Positions 42,168-50,956 of a stretch of 64,000 bases of DNA are shown here, piece after piece. The position numbers were made by a program, and so were the translations under genes. This DNA comes from Bedellia somnulentella (lineage: Eukaryota > Arthropoda > Insecta > Lepidoptera > Bedelliidae). The notes under the pieces were generated by a model that searched no databases, had not been told where the DNA came from, and was given only the letters and a program-made list of their open reading frames with translations. Position 1 is the first letter of the stretch. Every line of letters begins with the position of its first letter. Location: assembly GCA_963576735.1 (NCBI GenBank), contig OY755182.1, forward strand, positions 4,092,001 to 4,156,000. The letters are read 5' to 3'.

Positions 42168-42517
42168 AACATAAACGTTCGCGCTGAACATCCCCGAAGG
42201 AGTTGGCAGAGGTACTAATACTTGTAAACATCACGTGACTTTGTCATCTGGTGTTCAGAGTACCAACTTTTTTCATGGACAGTGTACTCACGTGATAAGC
42301 AGCAGGCCTATCGCCGTTTTGTACGAATACACTGCCTCACGACTAAGTACAACTCAGTCATGTGGGTTTCTTCACGATGTTTGCCCTCACCGCTAACAAC
42401 CATAATAAATTAACCACACATATGTCTTTAGGAAAGACAAATTGGTGTAGGCCCTGAATTTGAACACTAGTCGTTTGCACGATAACCGGTGTTCTACCTA
42501 TTGAGCTAGCACGGTTT
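42168..42517 (-). mobile_element. SINE-B, full length
   Basis: Tail AACATAACATAAACGTTCGC to head GGTGTTCTACCTATTGAGCT. A partial copy of the same insertion lies in block X' (55,951-56,097), so this SINE predates the duplication. Confidence 0.86.
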
Positions 42518-42960
42518 TTATCAATTTGTGCGATTAAAACCCACAAATGAACAATATATAAATTACCAATTGACAGCAGCCAGCCATTGGCAGACTGCCT
42601 GCATAGACCGCTAGGGTAAAACCTTCGGCTTCAAAACTGGAGCGCTTAGTCTTGTCTCTAGGAGTTAACGTAACAAATTTAATGTAATTTGATTTATTTA
42701 ACCCGGGAATATGGAAAACCTGAATCACTGAATATCCATAAAAGTATATGTTTCTGCTCTTTGGAGAGCACGTTGAGCCGATGACGATCTCGGCTACAAT
42801 CTCGATCTCCCAACCCATACTTAACAATGTGGCTAACAGCCAAAACACCAAACACACTCACTGCTTTAGTAAGTTTGAAAGAATCTTACAACGTAGCAAT
42901 CAATACCTAACCTGAACCTATGAGCCCCAAGTCATAAATATTAGTAAATATAGTTAAAAC
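42518..42960. other. Block missing from unit 2
   Basis: Unique-looking DNA. In unit 2 everything from GCAG (42,303) to CAG (42,969) is absent, leaving AGCAG joined to TCAACC. A 107-codon minus frame here has no recognisable motif and is not called. Confidence 0.5.
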
Positions 42961-43801
42961 TTAAGCTTCATTTTACAACAGTCAACCTTTTAACAACATT
43001 CTACATGAGTTGACTCTTTTATACTTGACTTGGCAATCTCAAAGCCTACGAAATCAAAGGATTCCTTAATATGGGACACTTTGGATCGAAAATTACAGCA
43101 TAAAGAGGTTGTCATTCCTCAAATTAATCTCAAGCAACATAGCGCCTACTACGACTTGAACAGTTTAAGGATTTTCCGAATTATCTTAAACTAATTTACT
43201 AAGTTACTTACTTTCAGCCTATTTACATTTAAAAGTTCGCAGAAAGAAAACGTGTTTAAAAGAAACTTTCATGTGCATCGATAATGAGAGTACATTAAAG
43301 CAAATTAAAATTCTGATACCTAGTAATTACCCTGGGTACCATGGCTACAATGGGTATACTTATAAAGGAATAAACTTTAACTCACGGAGTTTTTATGACA
43401 TCTAATCAAATTAAATTTTACAATCCCAGTAATAGTGGGTATTCAACACAGAAATTATTCTTTATAGGCAAGGTGTAAAAATTAGGACGGTAAATAAATA
43501 TCTTAAAATAACTGTAATGTTCTTCCTCTGCCTGACTTTTTCTAAGAATTAAGTCTTCTATTTTATATATAATTCCATATAGGTCATACCCCAGAGTATG
43601 GGCTTCAAGCAACTAAATTGATATAGAAAACGGATTTTCTCAAGACGGCTTAAATTTAATGTGCCGGGTATATCCTTTCACTGGTAAATACAATTTGGTT
43701 ACATAAATCAAAGCAATATATTGCACATGAAACATAAGGTTTGTTCCATGCAACTGTCAATATTTTTTTTTGGATAATACACGGTTTTTATTAAAAACAT
43801 A
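42961..43801. other. Block X core, no gene seen
   Basis: About 840 bp shared with 56,097-57,180. Frames present here are also interrupted in the partner, giving no sign of coding constraint. Confidence 0.5.
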
Positions 43802-44107
43802 ACATAACATAAACATTCAAGCCGAATATCCCCGAAGGGGTTGGCAGAGGTACTAATACTTCTGTATATCACGTGACTTTGTCACCTGGTGTTCAGAGTA
43901 CCCACGTTTTGCATGGACAGTGTACTCACGTGATAGGGGGCAGGCCTATCGCCGTTTTGCACGAACACACTGTCACATGACTAAGTACAAACTCAGCCAT
44001 GTGGGTTTCCTCACGATGTTTTCCCTCACCGTTAACAACCATGATAAATTAACCACACATATGACTTTAGAAAAGACAAATTGGTGTAGGCCCGACCTAG
44101 GATTGAG
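43802..44107 (-). mobile_element. SINE-B, 5' truncated, 13 bp target duplication
   Basis: From AACATAACATAAACATTC to GGCCCGACCTAGGATTGAG. TTATTAAAAACAT is repeated exactly at 43,789-43,801 and 44,108-44,120; block X' has a single version near 57,168. The tRNA head is lost. Target duplication length and 5' truncation are those of LINE-driven retroposition. Confidence 0.92.
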
Positions 44108-44399
44108 TTATTAAAAACATTCGTTTTTTTTTTATTTGTCACAAGTTTTCTTTTAGACACAAGCGGGTAGGTTTGTACATTGTAGGTAAGGTACATTGTA
44201 ATGTTTACTGTGTACAGTGGGAACCAATACACAGATTTTAAAAACTTTCTTACAGTTAATGTTGGAATATGTCGAACCCAAATTTTTTTTTTCTATTTAA
44301 GACAACAGTGGCGCAATCCCAGCCTTCATTTTTTTATTGGCCACAACTGTCGTTGACTTTATGGTTGAGACCGTTTGTTTTTTTGAGAAATTGAACATA

Positions 44400-45482
44400 T
44401 ATTTCATATATTCACATATATTTGAATGAATATATTCAGACTCACTGCTATAAATCACTAAAAGGATGACCAGGAGGGCAATTCTCGCAAGTTCGATATC
44501 ATTACTATCATATAAATTATATCAAGTGTTCAATGTCATGTGAAAAATATCACAAAGTGAAATATATTTCTATTGATAGATTGAAACTATATTCTCGCAC
44601 TAGGTAGTAATTTTTCCTTAGACATTAAAGAACGAAGACCGAAATCAATGATCCAAGCGAATGAATTGAACGAAAGGTCAGTTTAACTGTCATCTTAGAT
44701 ATGAAAAGGTCTTCATATCTGTCAATATTTTTACTCGACATTGGCGAAATAATTGTGGCAAACACGATTGAAGCCACCTTAAAAAAAATTAATATTGAAT
44801 TTGTCAATATTTACATATGTTCTGGTTTGTTTAAATTTTCTTTTAAGTGTACTTTGCCGGTAACTAGCAAAGTCTGAATTCCCAAATGGACCATCCGACA
44901 ACCGAATTTAGTTTTTGAAATTTTATAATGGAAAAATAATATATTTTTTATATTTTAATAATATAATTAACGTTGATCCAAGTAGATATTAGTTACAACT
45001 TCTAAGACTATTTGATCTATGATCCATTTAATATATTTACCTACATTTTTGTTTTCTATCTATAAGTATTCAAACAAAATTTGAAAACAAAATGGCTACC
45101 GTTCGCACGACATCTTCAAATATCATCATATCGTCTGATCGCCACCACACGATATCATCCTTTGATATATATCATCTTATCGGCTGGTTTTCAATAGAAA
45201 AATATCGTTCGGATGAAGTGAGAACAGCTCAAGTCAAATATCGATCGCAAAATATCACAAAAGCGATAAATATCGGAAGTGATATAATATCTTCCGTGTG
45301 AGAATTGCCCTCCAGAGCTTTACAATAAGAAGTCTTCAGCCATTGGAAGTATAGTGGGAAAAGGTTGTAAAATAAGGTTGGGAAAGGAACGATGGGGTTG
45401 GTAATGGGTCTCCAACCGCATTGTCAAAGAATCACTGAAAAGCGCCAAATCCATCAAAGAAATGCAATGGTACTGCTTTTTC
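44400..45482 (-). mobile_element. SINE-A, ancestral copy split by a MITE
   Basis: ATATTCAGACTCACTGCTAT, AAAAGGATGACCAG continues after the MITE as CAGAGCTTTACAATAAG and on to TGCAATGGTACTGCTTTTT. The unsplit partner is at 57,505-57,740. Sequence between 45,313 and 45,482 carries a CAAAGAATCACTGAAAAG stretch matching it. Confidence 0.8.
44474..45312. mobile_element. MITE-like element, GAGGGCAATTCTC ends
   Basis: GAGGGCAATTCTC at 44,474-44,486 is exactly inverted at 45,300-45,312, with CAG on both sides. Unit 2 has the empty site GATGACCAGATCTTAAC. The right half is dense in GATAT/ATCG motifs, and a 69-codon plus frame there has no known motif. Length 839 bp. A 3 bp duplication excludes hAT, MULE and piggyBac; the superfamily is not assigned. 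Confidence 0.85.
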
Positions 45483-45484
45483 AT

Positions 45485-45742
45485 TTACATACATACATAC
45501 ATACATATACTCACGGCTATAAAACCCTACAAGGGGTAGCCAGAGCTAAGGAATTAAAAATTCCTCAGCCACTTTTGGAAGTTGCGTGGGGAAAAGATGG
45601 TAAAATAAAGGTTGTTGGTGATGGGTCTCCAACCGCATCGCCCAAAAATCCCTTCAAAAGCCCCAATACCGTTAGTCGCCTCTTACGTACACCCACTGGA
45701 AGATATGGGGTAGTGCTATTCTAAGCCGACACTACACAGCAA
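45485..45742 (-). mobile_element. SINE-A, full length
   Basis: (CATA)4 TATACTCACGGCTATAAAAC to GCCGACACTACACAGC; close to consensus. The 110-codon plus frame running through it is the antisense by-product frame seen in several copies. Confidence 0.88.
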
Positions 45743-46380
45743 CATTGAAAATTGTGACGGTTTAACGGACAAAAACATACATCATATGTTAGGAAAAAAC
45801 GCATCCAGTAACCAGTTCATTGGCGGAGTAAACCAGCTAAGTATCTTATGTACTTAATTCACATTTGATTACCTGCCAATTCAATAAAATTACATAGTTG
45901 TCAATCAAAAACATCACAACTCTATCGAGGTCATTGATCGCAACTACTAAGTTCTTAGTTCGAGAGACTTTCTATCTGCAAACTTAATAATAAAACACGG
46001 GTTCCATTACCGTATTAATTTTCTTTTTTTCTTTTTTTCTTTTTGTTGGTGTTTTTGTTGCGTTTATTTGTTATGTTGTAACTTTGTAATATTAAGATAC
46101 AGAAAAAGTTTATCGCGTTTATCACTTAGCACATTCGTTAAGCAGTAATCTAGTTATAGTCGTCATAGTCGTTATATATAGTCTAGTTATAGTAATTATA
46201 TCATTTATTGTGTCGCTTAGGTACTTGCCTGTATAAGTAAGTGTATTATTGAATAGCTATTTCGGAGCTTGTGTGAATAATTGAAACATTTATTATTTAG
46301 CTATCTAAGTTATTAGTTCGCTATAGATTTTTTTACGGTATTTATATTTTAGTTTCATAAACAAAGACTTATATCGTAGA
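45743..46380 (+). other. Probable LINE 5' untranslated region
   Basis: Unique-looking leader before ORF1a, with pyrimidine-rich CTTTTTTTCTTTTTTTC near 46,025 and ATAGTCGTCATAGTCGTTAT near 46,155. The true 5' end of the LINE is not placed; no target duplication matching the 3' end was recognised. Confidence 0.4.
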
Positions 46381-47025
46381 ATGGAATCAATAACAACTCG
46401 TAGGATGGCTGCTGAACAAAAGTATGAAAAACTCAAAAGAGAATTTAGTGATGCGGAGGATTTAAAAAATAGGCTTTTAGAAGAACGTGACGAAAACTGT
46501 ATCACTATTCGTAATTTAAAATCAAAAAATAGTACTCTCGTTGAGAAAGTGGAGTTACTTCGGCAATCTTATGATATGTGTCAATCAGAGCTGGAAAAAC
46601 AACAGCTAATAATTAAATCTCATGAAGATCAGTGCGCTAAACATGAAATAGCCGTAGAGCGAATTTATATCCTTAATGAGCAGTTGGCAGAGGCACACGC
46701 TCAATTATCAGAGTTTCATAGACTTAAAGATATAAATGAAGACTCTCACGCACTTTCTTTATGCGCAGAACTTGAAGTGGAGTCAATATCTTCTTTGAAT
46801 TCTATCGCGAATCAAAAATCATTAAGTCATAGGCAAATAAAGAAATATAAATTAGTTAATAAACGCATATATAGCTCAACGAAAAATCTGATAAATATTA
46901 AAAATAGTATTAGAAACATTAATAAAACCTACAAAAAAATAAATTTAATTCAAAAAATCGATAGTTTAAATAGCCAACTAAAAAATATGATTGCTAGTCA
47001 GGAAGAGGTAAAAAAAGGTATATGA
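46381..47025 (+). CDS. LINE ORF1a: coiled-coil protein
   Basis: 214 codons from ATG. Residues 1-130 are charged and heptad-like (YEKLKREFSDAEDLKNR, VEKVELLRQSYDMCQSEL, QLAEAHAQLSEF), a long coiled coil expected to oligomerise. Residues 150-214 are basic (HRQIKKYKLVNKRI; KKINLIQKIDSLNSQ), suited to RNA binding. Non-LTR retrotransposons use coiled-coil ORF1 proteins to form ribonucleoprotein particles. It ends EEVKKGI at TGA 47,023-47,025. The stop overlaps the next frame's ATG as ATGA, and an in-register A_AAA_AAA heptamer lies at 47,010-47,016, so the downstream frame may be reached by reinitiation or by -1 slippage. Confidence 0.85.
   Translation: MESITTRRMAAEQKYEKLKREFSDAEDLKNRLLEERDENCITIRNLKSKNSTLVEKVELLRQSYDMCQSELEKQQLIIKSHEDQCAKHEIAVERIYILNEQLAEAHAQLSEFHRLKDINEDSHALSLCAELEVESISSLNSIANQKSLSHRQIKKYKLVNKRIYSSTKNLINIKNSIRNINKTYKKINLIQKIDSLNSQLKNMIASQEEVKKGI
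47010..47016 (+). promoter_or_regulatory. Candidate -1 slippery heptamer A_AAA_AAA
   Basis: Seven A in exact X_XXY_YYZ register with the ORF1a frame (GTA AAA AAA GGT). Slipping back one base leads into ORF1b three codons before its ATG. An ordinary A7 run in AT-rich DNA could look the same, and no strong stem follows. Confidence 0.4.
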
Positions 47026-47771
47026 ATATAAGTAACCTAATAGAAAAAGAGACGGATTGTCATAAATTGTCTGGAAAATCTTGTAACTTTATGTCTCCGC
47101 CGTTACAATCAGACAAAGAACAATCCATCCCTACCACTACCACCCCGGTTCGCAAAACTATAATATTTTCCGATGGTATGGGGTTACGTTTCGGAGAAAT
47201 ATTAAATGATCACATACATCAGACAGTAACAAACTATTGTTATACTGGTGCTCCCTTTAATTATATTATTGATAAAGTTACTTTGGGTGAATATGACGAG
47301 TATACTACAATTGTTATATTATTCGGTAGTAGTATAGGATTAAATAAAAAAATATTGAAGAAAGGCATTAGCCAGCTTTTAGAGATACAAAAGAAATATA
47401 AATGTAAGTTTATATTTTGTACCTTACCATATATATATAATTATATGAGTAAGCATAATAATGATATTCATATGTTTTGTACCTTACCATATATATATAA
47501 TTATATGAGTAAGCATAATAATGATATTCATATGTTGAATAATTTTATATTTAATATGACCAGCCGTCAAAGCGACGTTTTCTTTACTCTGGACGTGAAT
47601 AAGTTCATACCTTATTCAAGACAACGATCGGGTACTATATACATACCCTTAAATAAAAAACGTACCATTGCTAAATTATTAGCATATCATATATCGAACC
47701 CTCCCTTATTTAATATAAGGGAAAACTTACTTACAATATGTGATGGTGGAAACCATAATTTAAACTTTTAA
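47022..47771 (+). CDS. LINE ORF1b: SGNH/esterase-like protein
   Basis: 249 codons; frame is -1 relative to ORF1a. A proline/threonine linker (residues 25-45) leads to KTIIFSDGMGLRFGEIL, then TTIVILFGSSIGLNKK and CKFIFCTLPYIYNYM. This block order resembles the degenerate SGNH (GDSL-type) hydrolase domain of some CR1-group ORF1 proteins; the usual GDS serine is replaced by SDG here, so activity is doubtful. A perfect 60 bp tandem duplication repeats 20 residues in the middle. It ends at TAA 47,769-47,771, just after an in-register T_TTA_AAC heptamer that would move ribosomes into ORF2. Confidence 0.72.
   Translation: MNISNLIEKETDCHKLSGKSCNFMSPPLQSDKEQSIPTTTTPVRKTIIFSDGMGLRFGEILNDHIHQTVTNYCYTGAPFNYIIDKVTLGEYDEYTTIVILFGSSIGLNKKILKKGISQLLEIQKKYKCKFIFCTLPYIYNYMSKHNNDIHMFCTLPYIYNYMSKHNNDIHMLNNFIFNMTSRQSDVFFTLDVNKFIPYSRQRSGTIYIPLNKKRTIAKLLAYHISNPPLFNIRENLLTICDGGNHNLNF
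47415..47534 (+). repeat. Perfect 60 bp tandem duplication inside ORF1b
   Basis: 47,415-47,474 and 47,475-47,534 are identical base for base, beginning TTTTGTACCTTACC and ending GATATTCATATG. It adds 20 residues in frame. Confidence 0.98.
47759..47765 (+). promoter_or_regulatory. Candidate -1 slippery heptamer T_TTA_AAC
   Basis: T TTA AAC in exact register with ORF1b (AAT TTA AAC TTT TAA), the classic eukaryotic -1 frameshift heptamer, two codons before the ORF1b stop. A -1 slip continues in the ORF2 frame, which opens from 47,759. Confidence 0.65.
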
Positions 47772-50761
47772 GTGAGACAATAGAAGAGCCTCCTGTCATC
47801 CTTAAGCCGTCACCTTCAATTAATATTAACATTGTAAACAAGGAAGGAGGTTCTTCTGGCAAAATATTTAAAAACCGTGCTTTACAAGGAGACCCACAAT
47901 TTAAATTAGTATTTCAAAATACTCAGGGGTTTTCTTGTAAAGAATTAGAAATTGAATTGTTTTTAGAAAGATATCAAATTGATTGTTTCTGTGTCTCAGA
48001 ACACTGGCTTAAGAATTGCGAGCTCATATTTGGTTTCCAAAATTACAACTTAGCTAGTAGCTACTGCCGCAATTCTAAAGCCTGTGGTGGCTCCGCTATA
48101 TTTATAAAAAATAGTATTAAATGTAAAAATCGTGAGGATATTGTAAAACTGAGCGTTGAGCAAGTCGTGGAGATATCCTGCATAGAGTTACTAAACTACT
48201 TTATAGTAAGCGTATATCGAGCCCCCTATAGTCAAAATTATGAAAGATTTGAAAGTGTAATGGAAGATGTATTAACTAAAATTTTCAAGAGTAAAAAACA
48301 ATTAATTATTTGTGGAGACTTCAATATAGATCTCTTAAAAGATAGTACTCAGAAAACACGGTTGATGAGTTTATTCCAATCATTTAATTTAGAAAATTTA
48401 TTCTTGGAACCTACTAGAACCAAAACATGTTTAGATAATGTATTTACAAATGCTGAATTCATAAGTAAATCTGTAATAAATAAACTAAAATCTGATCACA
48501 GTGGTCTTTTTGTAAACTTTCCACATAAGGCACCAGACCGAAAAATTATAGTTAAAAAAAGGAGTGTCACTGCTTTCAAAGTTGAAAAATATATAAACTT
48601 AATCAGTTATAAGCTGCCCACTTCTTCAATAAATAAAAATCCAAATAATAGTTATAATACTTTCTTTAAAGTACTGATAGACGAATTTAATAAAATATTT
48701 ACTATTAAAGATGTAACTATATGTAATAAATTTAAATTTAGTGAGTGGGCAACACCAGGCATATATAAATCTAGAGAAATACTATTTGATTTATACGATC
48801 AAAAAGCGTTCTCACATAATGATGAATTTATAGAATATGTAAAAAAATACTCAAAAATGTTTAATAAAGTTTGTAAGGAGGCTAAAGCAAGATACTTGAG
48901 CCAACGTATTAAAACATCTGATAATAAAGTAAAAACCGTTTGGAACATTATCAACACTCAAACTGGCAAAAGCAAATCATGTGATCAGGACTTTTGTATT
49001 CGGTCTGATCGAGGTTTGACTACTTCAAATGATGTAATTGCTTGTATTTTTGAAAAATATTTTGCTGATATACCTTTTAAGACCACTGAACACTTAAATT
49101 CATCTGCTACGTTAGCTCAAGAGCTGTTGCAACAAAACGTTGCAATTTGTAAATCTATATTTAATTTTAAAGTTGTCAGTCCCGAAGATATCATTAAAGT
49201 GTTTAAATCACTGAAATTGAAAAATTCTGAGGATATCTGGGGTATGTCAGTAAAAGTATGCCATAATTTTATTGTTATAATAGCTCCTTATTTAGCGAAA
49301 ATATTTAATGAATGTATAAGTAATGGTATCTTCCCAGATCTCATGAAACATAGTAAAATTGTACCTTTACTAAAATCTGGAGGTGATAAAAATAATCCTG
49401 AAGGTTATAGGCCTATATCTATACTACCAGTTATGAGTAAAATATTTGAAAAACTTATGCTTAATCAACTGCTCTTGCATTTTAGTTCCAACAATTTGTT
49501 TCACCCTAAACAATTTGGTTTCACGAAAGGCCGCTCTACCACTGACGCAGGCGTTGCCCTAATTAAACATATTTTTGGTTCGTGGGAACTTAAGAATGAT
49601 GCAATCGGTTTGTTCTGCGATCTTACAAAAGCTTTTGATTGTGCAGATCATAATATTTTATTCATAAAATTGGGACATTATGGCATCGAAGGTGACGCAC
49701 TTAAATTAATAAAGTCCTACTTCTCAGATCGAATACAAAAAGTGCAAATCGATAAAATAAAATCATCTGGAACTCATGTAAAAATGGGTGTTCCACAGGG
49801 ATCTATATTAGGCCCATTTTTGTTTCTAGTATATATTAATGATTTGCCGTTCATGGTCGAGAAAAGGTCTGAAATAGTATTATTTGCTGATGATACTTCT
49901 TTAATTTTTGACGTTAAAAGGAATTCGGAAAATATTGACGATGTAAATAATGCAGTTTCCCAAATTCAAACATGGTTTGCTTCAAATAATCTTGTACTAA
50001 ATGCCAAAAAAACCAAATGTATTAAATTTGCATTACCAAATGTTAAAAGTGTTGATAATGAAATTACATTAAATAATGAAAAATTACCATTTACGGATAG
50101 CGCAGTTTTCTTAGGGATACATCTGGACTCAAAGCTCCAATGGGGACCCCACATTAGCGCGCTAGCTGGCAGGCTAAGCAGTGCTGCCTATGCCGTTAGA
50201 AAGATAAGACATTTAACTGATGTACAGACCGCTCGTTTAGTTTACTATAGTTATTTTCATAGCATCATGTCTTATGGCATTTTACTCTGGGGCAGAGCTG
50301 CTGATGTTGGGTCAATATTCATTTTACAGAAAAGAGCAATAAGAGCTATTTATAATTTAGGTTCACGAGATTCCCTTAGAGAATTGTTTAAAACCATAAA
50401 TATAATGACACTGCCATGTCAATATATTTATGAAAACATCATGTATGTGAGAAAAAATTTGAAAGCATTTTCCAAAAACTGTGACAGACATACTAGAAGT
50501 CTTAGAGATAATAATAAAATTTCAATTCAAAAGTACAGATTGTCAAAAATAAATATATCTTTTATGGGGTTATGTGTAAAATTTTATAATAAAATACCTG
50601 ATGACATTTTGAATCTAACAGAAAAGAAATTCAAAGTAATTATAAAACGCAGTCTTCATTTAAAAGCTTATTACAGTTTAAATGATTATATGATAGATGA
50701 AACTGCTTGGTGTCACCAGGGCTCTATTCAGGATATTTCCAGACATACACCAATATTGTAA
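47771..50761 (+). CDS. LINE ORF2: endonuclease-reverse transcriptase
   Basis: Open for about 996 codons with no ATG before the endonuclease. Apurinic-like endonuclease: FQNTQGF near residue 46, CVSEHW near 75 (catalytic Glu), GDFNID near 182, SDHSGL near 240. Reverse transcriptase: YRPISILPVMSKIFE near 545, KQFGFTKGRSTTD near 580, FCDLTKAFDCADH near 615, GVPQGSILGPF at 672 and FADD at about 704, all intact. The post-RT thumb-like region ends FYNKIPDDIL...SLNDYM. There is no RNase H and no zinc knuckle. The protein nicks target DNA and primes reverse transcription from the nick. The overall plan suggests the CR1/jockey superfamily, possibly Daphne-like. No in-frame stops, so possibly young and active. 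Its start appears to need frameshift or reinitiation from ORF1b. Confidence 0.9.
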   Translation, partial: SETIEEPPVILKPSPSININIVNKEGGSSGKIFKNRALQGDPQFKLVFQNTQGFSCKELEIELFLERYQIDCFCVSEHWLKNCELIFGFQNYNLASSYCRNSKACGGSAIFIKNSIKCKNREDIVKLSVEQVVEISCIELLNYFIVSVYRAPYSQNYERFESVMEDVLTKIFKSKKQLIICGDFNIDLLKDSTQKTRLMSLFQSFNLENLFLEPTRTKTCLDNVFTNAEFISKSVINKLKSDHSGLFVNFPHKAPDRKIIVKKRSVTAFKVEKYINLISYKLPTSSINKNPNNSYNTFFKVLIDEFNKIFTIKDVTICNKFKFSEWATPGIYKSREILFDLYDQKAFSHNDEFIEYVKKYSKMFNKVCKEAKARYLSQRIKTSDNKVKTVWNIINTQTGKSKSCDQDFCIRSDRGLTTSNDVIACIFEKYFADIPFKTTEHLNSSATLAQELLQQNVAICKSIFNFKVVSPEDIIKVFKSLKLKNSEDIWGMSVKVCHNFIVIIAPYLAKIFNECISNGIFPDLMKHSKIVPLLKSGGDKNNPEGYRPISILPVMSKIFEKLMLNQLLLHFSSNNLFHPKQFGFTKGRSTTDAGVALIKHIFGSWELKNDAIGLFCDLTKAFDCADHNILFIKLGHYGIEGDALKLIKSYFSDRIQKVQIDKIKSSGTHVKMGVPQGSILGPFLFLVYINDLPFMVEKRSEIVLFADDTSLIFDVKRNSENIDDVNNAVSQIQTWFASNNLVLNAKKTKCIKFALPNVKSVDNEITLNNEKLPFTDSAVFLGIHLDSKLQWGPHISALAGRLSSAAYAVRKIRHLTDVQTARLVYYSYFHSIMSYGILLWGRAADVGSIFILQKRAIRAIYNLGSRDSLRELFKTINIMTLPCQYIYENIMYVRKNLKAFSKNCDRHTRSLRDNNKISIQKYRLSKINISFMGLCVKFYNKIPDDILNLTEKKFKVIIKRSLHLKAYYSLNDYMIDETAWCHQGSIQDISRHTPIL
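47782..47857 (+). promoter_or_regulatory. Stem-loop downstream of the slippery site
   Basis: AGAAGAGCCTCCT (47,782-47,794) pairs with AGGAGGTTCTTCT (47,845-47,857): 12 Watson-Crick pairs and one G-U, loop 50 bases, starting 16 bases after the heptamer. A stable stem at about this distance is the second requirement for programmed -1 frameshifting, although the usual spacer is 5-9 bases. Confidence 0.6.
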
Positions 50762-50956
50762 TTTGACTAAGAAAAGATGTGTGTTGCTGAGTTTCTTACG
50801 GGTTCTTCTCGCAACAATACACCTTCCGAATCCGAAGTAGAGTCAGTAGAGTAAGATTTAACTTATACGTAAGTTTGTGACGTTCAAAAAATAGAGAACA
50901 ATTCTTTTTATTTTGAAATAAATATTTTTTATCTTTTTTATCTTTATCTTATCTTA
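50762..50956 (+). mobile_element. LINE 3' untranslated region and tail
   Basis: GTTGCTGAGTTTCTTACGGG and TTCTTCTCGCAACAATACAC form a phrase widespread in lepidopteran CR1/jockey 3' ends, followed by GAAATAAATATT and a (TTTTATCT)-type simple tail ending near 50,956. Confidence 0.7.

Larger units (their letters stand above)
40580..45482. repeat. Tandem duplication, unit 1 block X
   Basis: Non-repeat segments here match 55,225-57,745 in the same order: 40,600-40,790, 41,400-41,890, 42,140-42,310, 42,965-43,800, 44,108-44,473 and 45,313-45,480. Matching is high over hundreds of bases (for example GTTGACAATCCGTTATCA and AGTCAACCTTTTAACAACAT). Insertions in this unit account for its extra length. 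Confidence 0.85.
46381..50956 (+). mobile_element. Near-intact three-frame non-LTR retrotransposon
   Basis: ORF1a, ORF1b and ORF2 are each uninterrupted and in successive -1 frames, followed by a 3' end with simple tail. It lies between blocks X and Y of unit 1 and is absent from the matching interval of unit 2, so it inserted after the duplication. The 5' boundary is uncertain and lies within 45,743-46,380. Confidence 0.85.

Noticed and set aside
42534..42857. 107-codon minus frame
   Set aside because: No recognisable motif and the region is simply deleted in the duplicated unit.
45392..45724. Frames reading AKELEIPQPLLEV / GDGSPTASPKNP in several places (also 9,237; 13,277; 38,390; 51,922; 52,868)
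   Set aside because: They are the antisense frame of SINE-A. Several copies break it, it runs opposite to the retroposon's own direction, and its recurrence follows copy number rather than selection.
47055..47116. Stem after the A7 site (TTGTCTG with CAGACAA, GATTGT with ACAATC)
   Set aside because: Only 6-7 bp, mutually exclusive, and about 50 bases from the heptamer; not convincing as a frameshift stimulator.
47957..50761. Taking 47,957 as the ORF2 start
   Set aside because: That codon is TTG, and the endonuclease begins earlier; the frame is open from 47,759.
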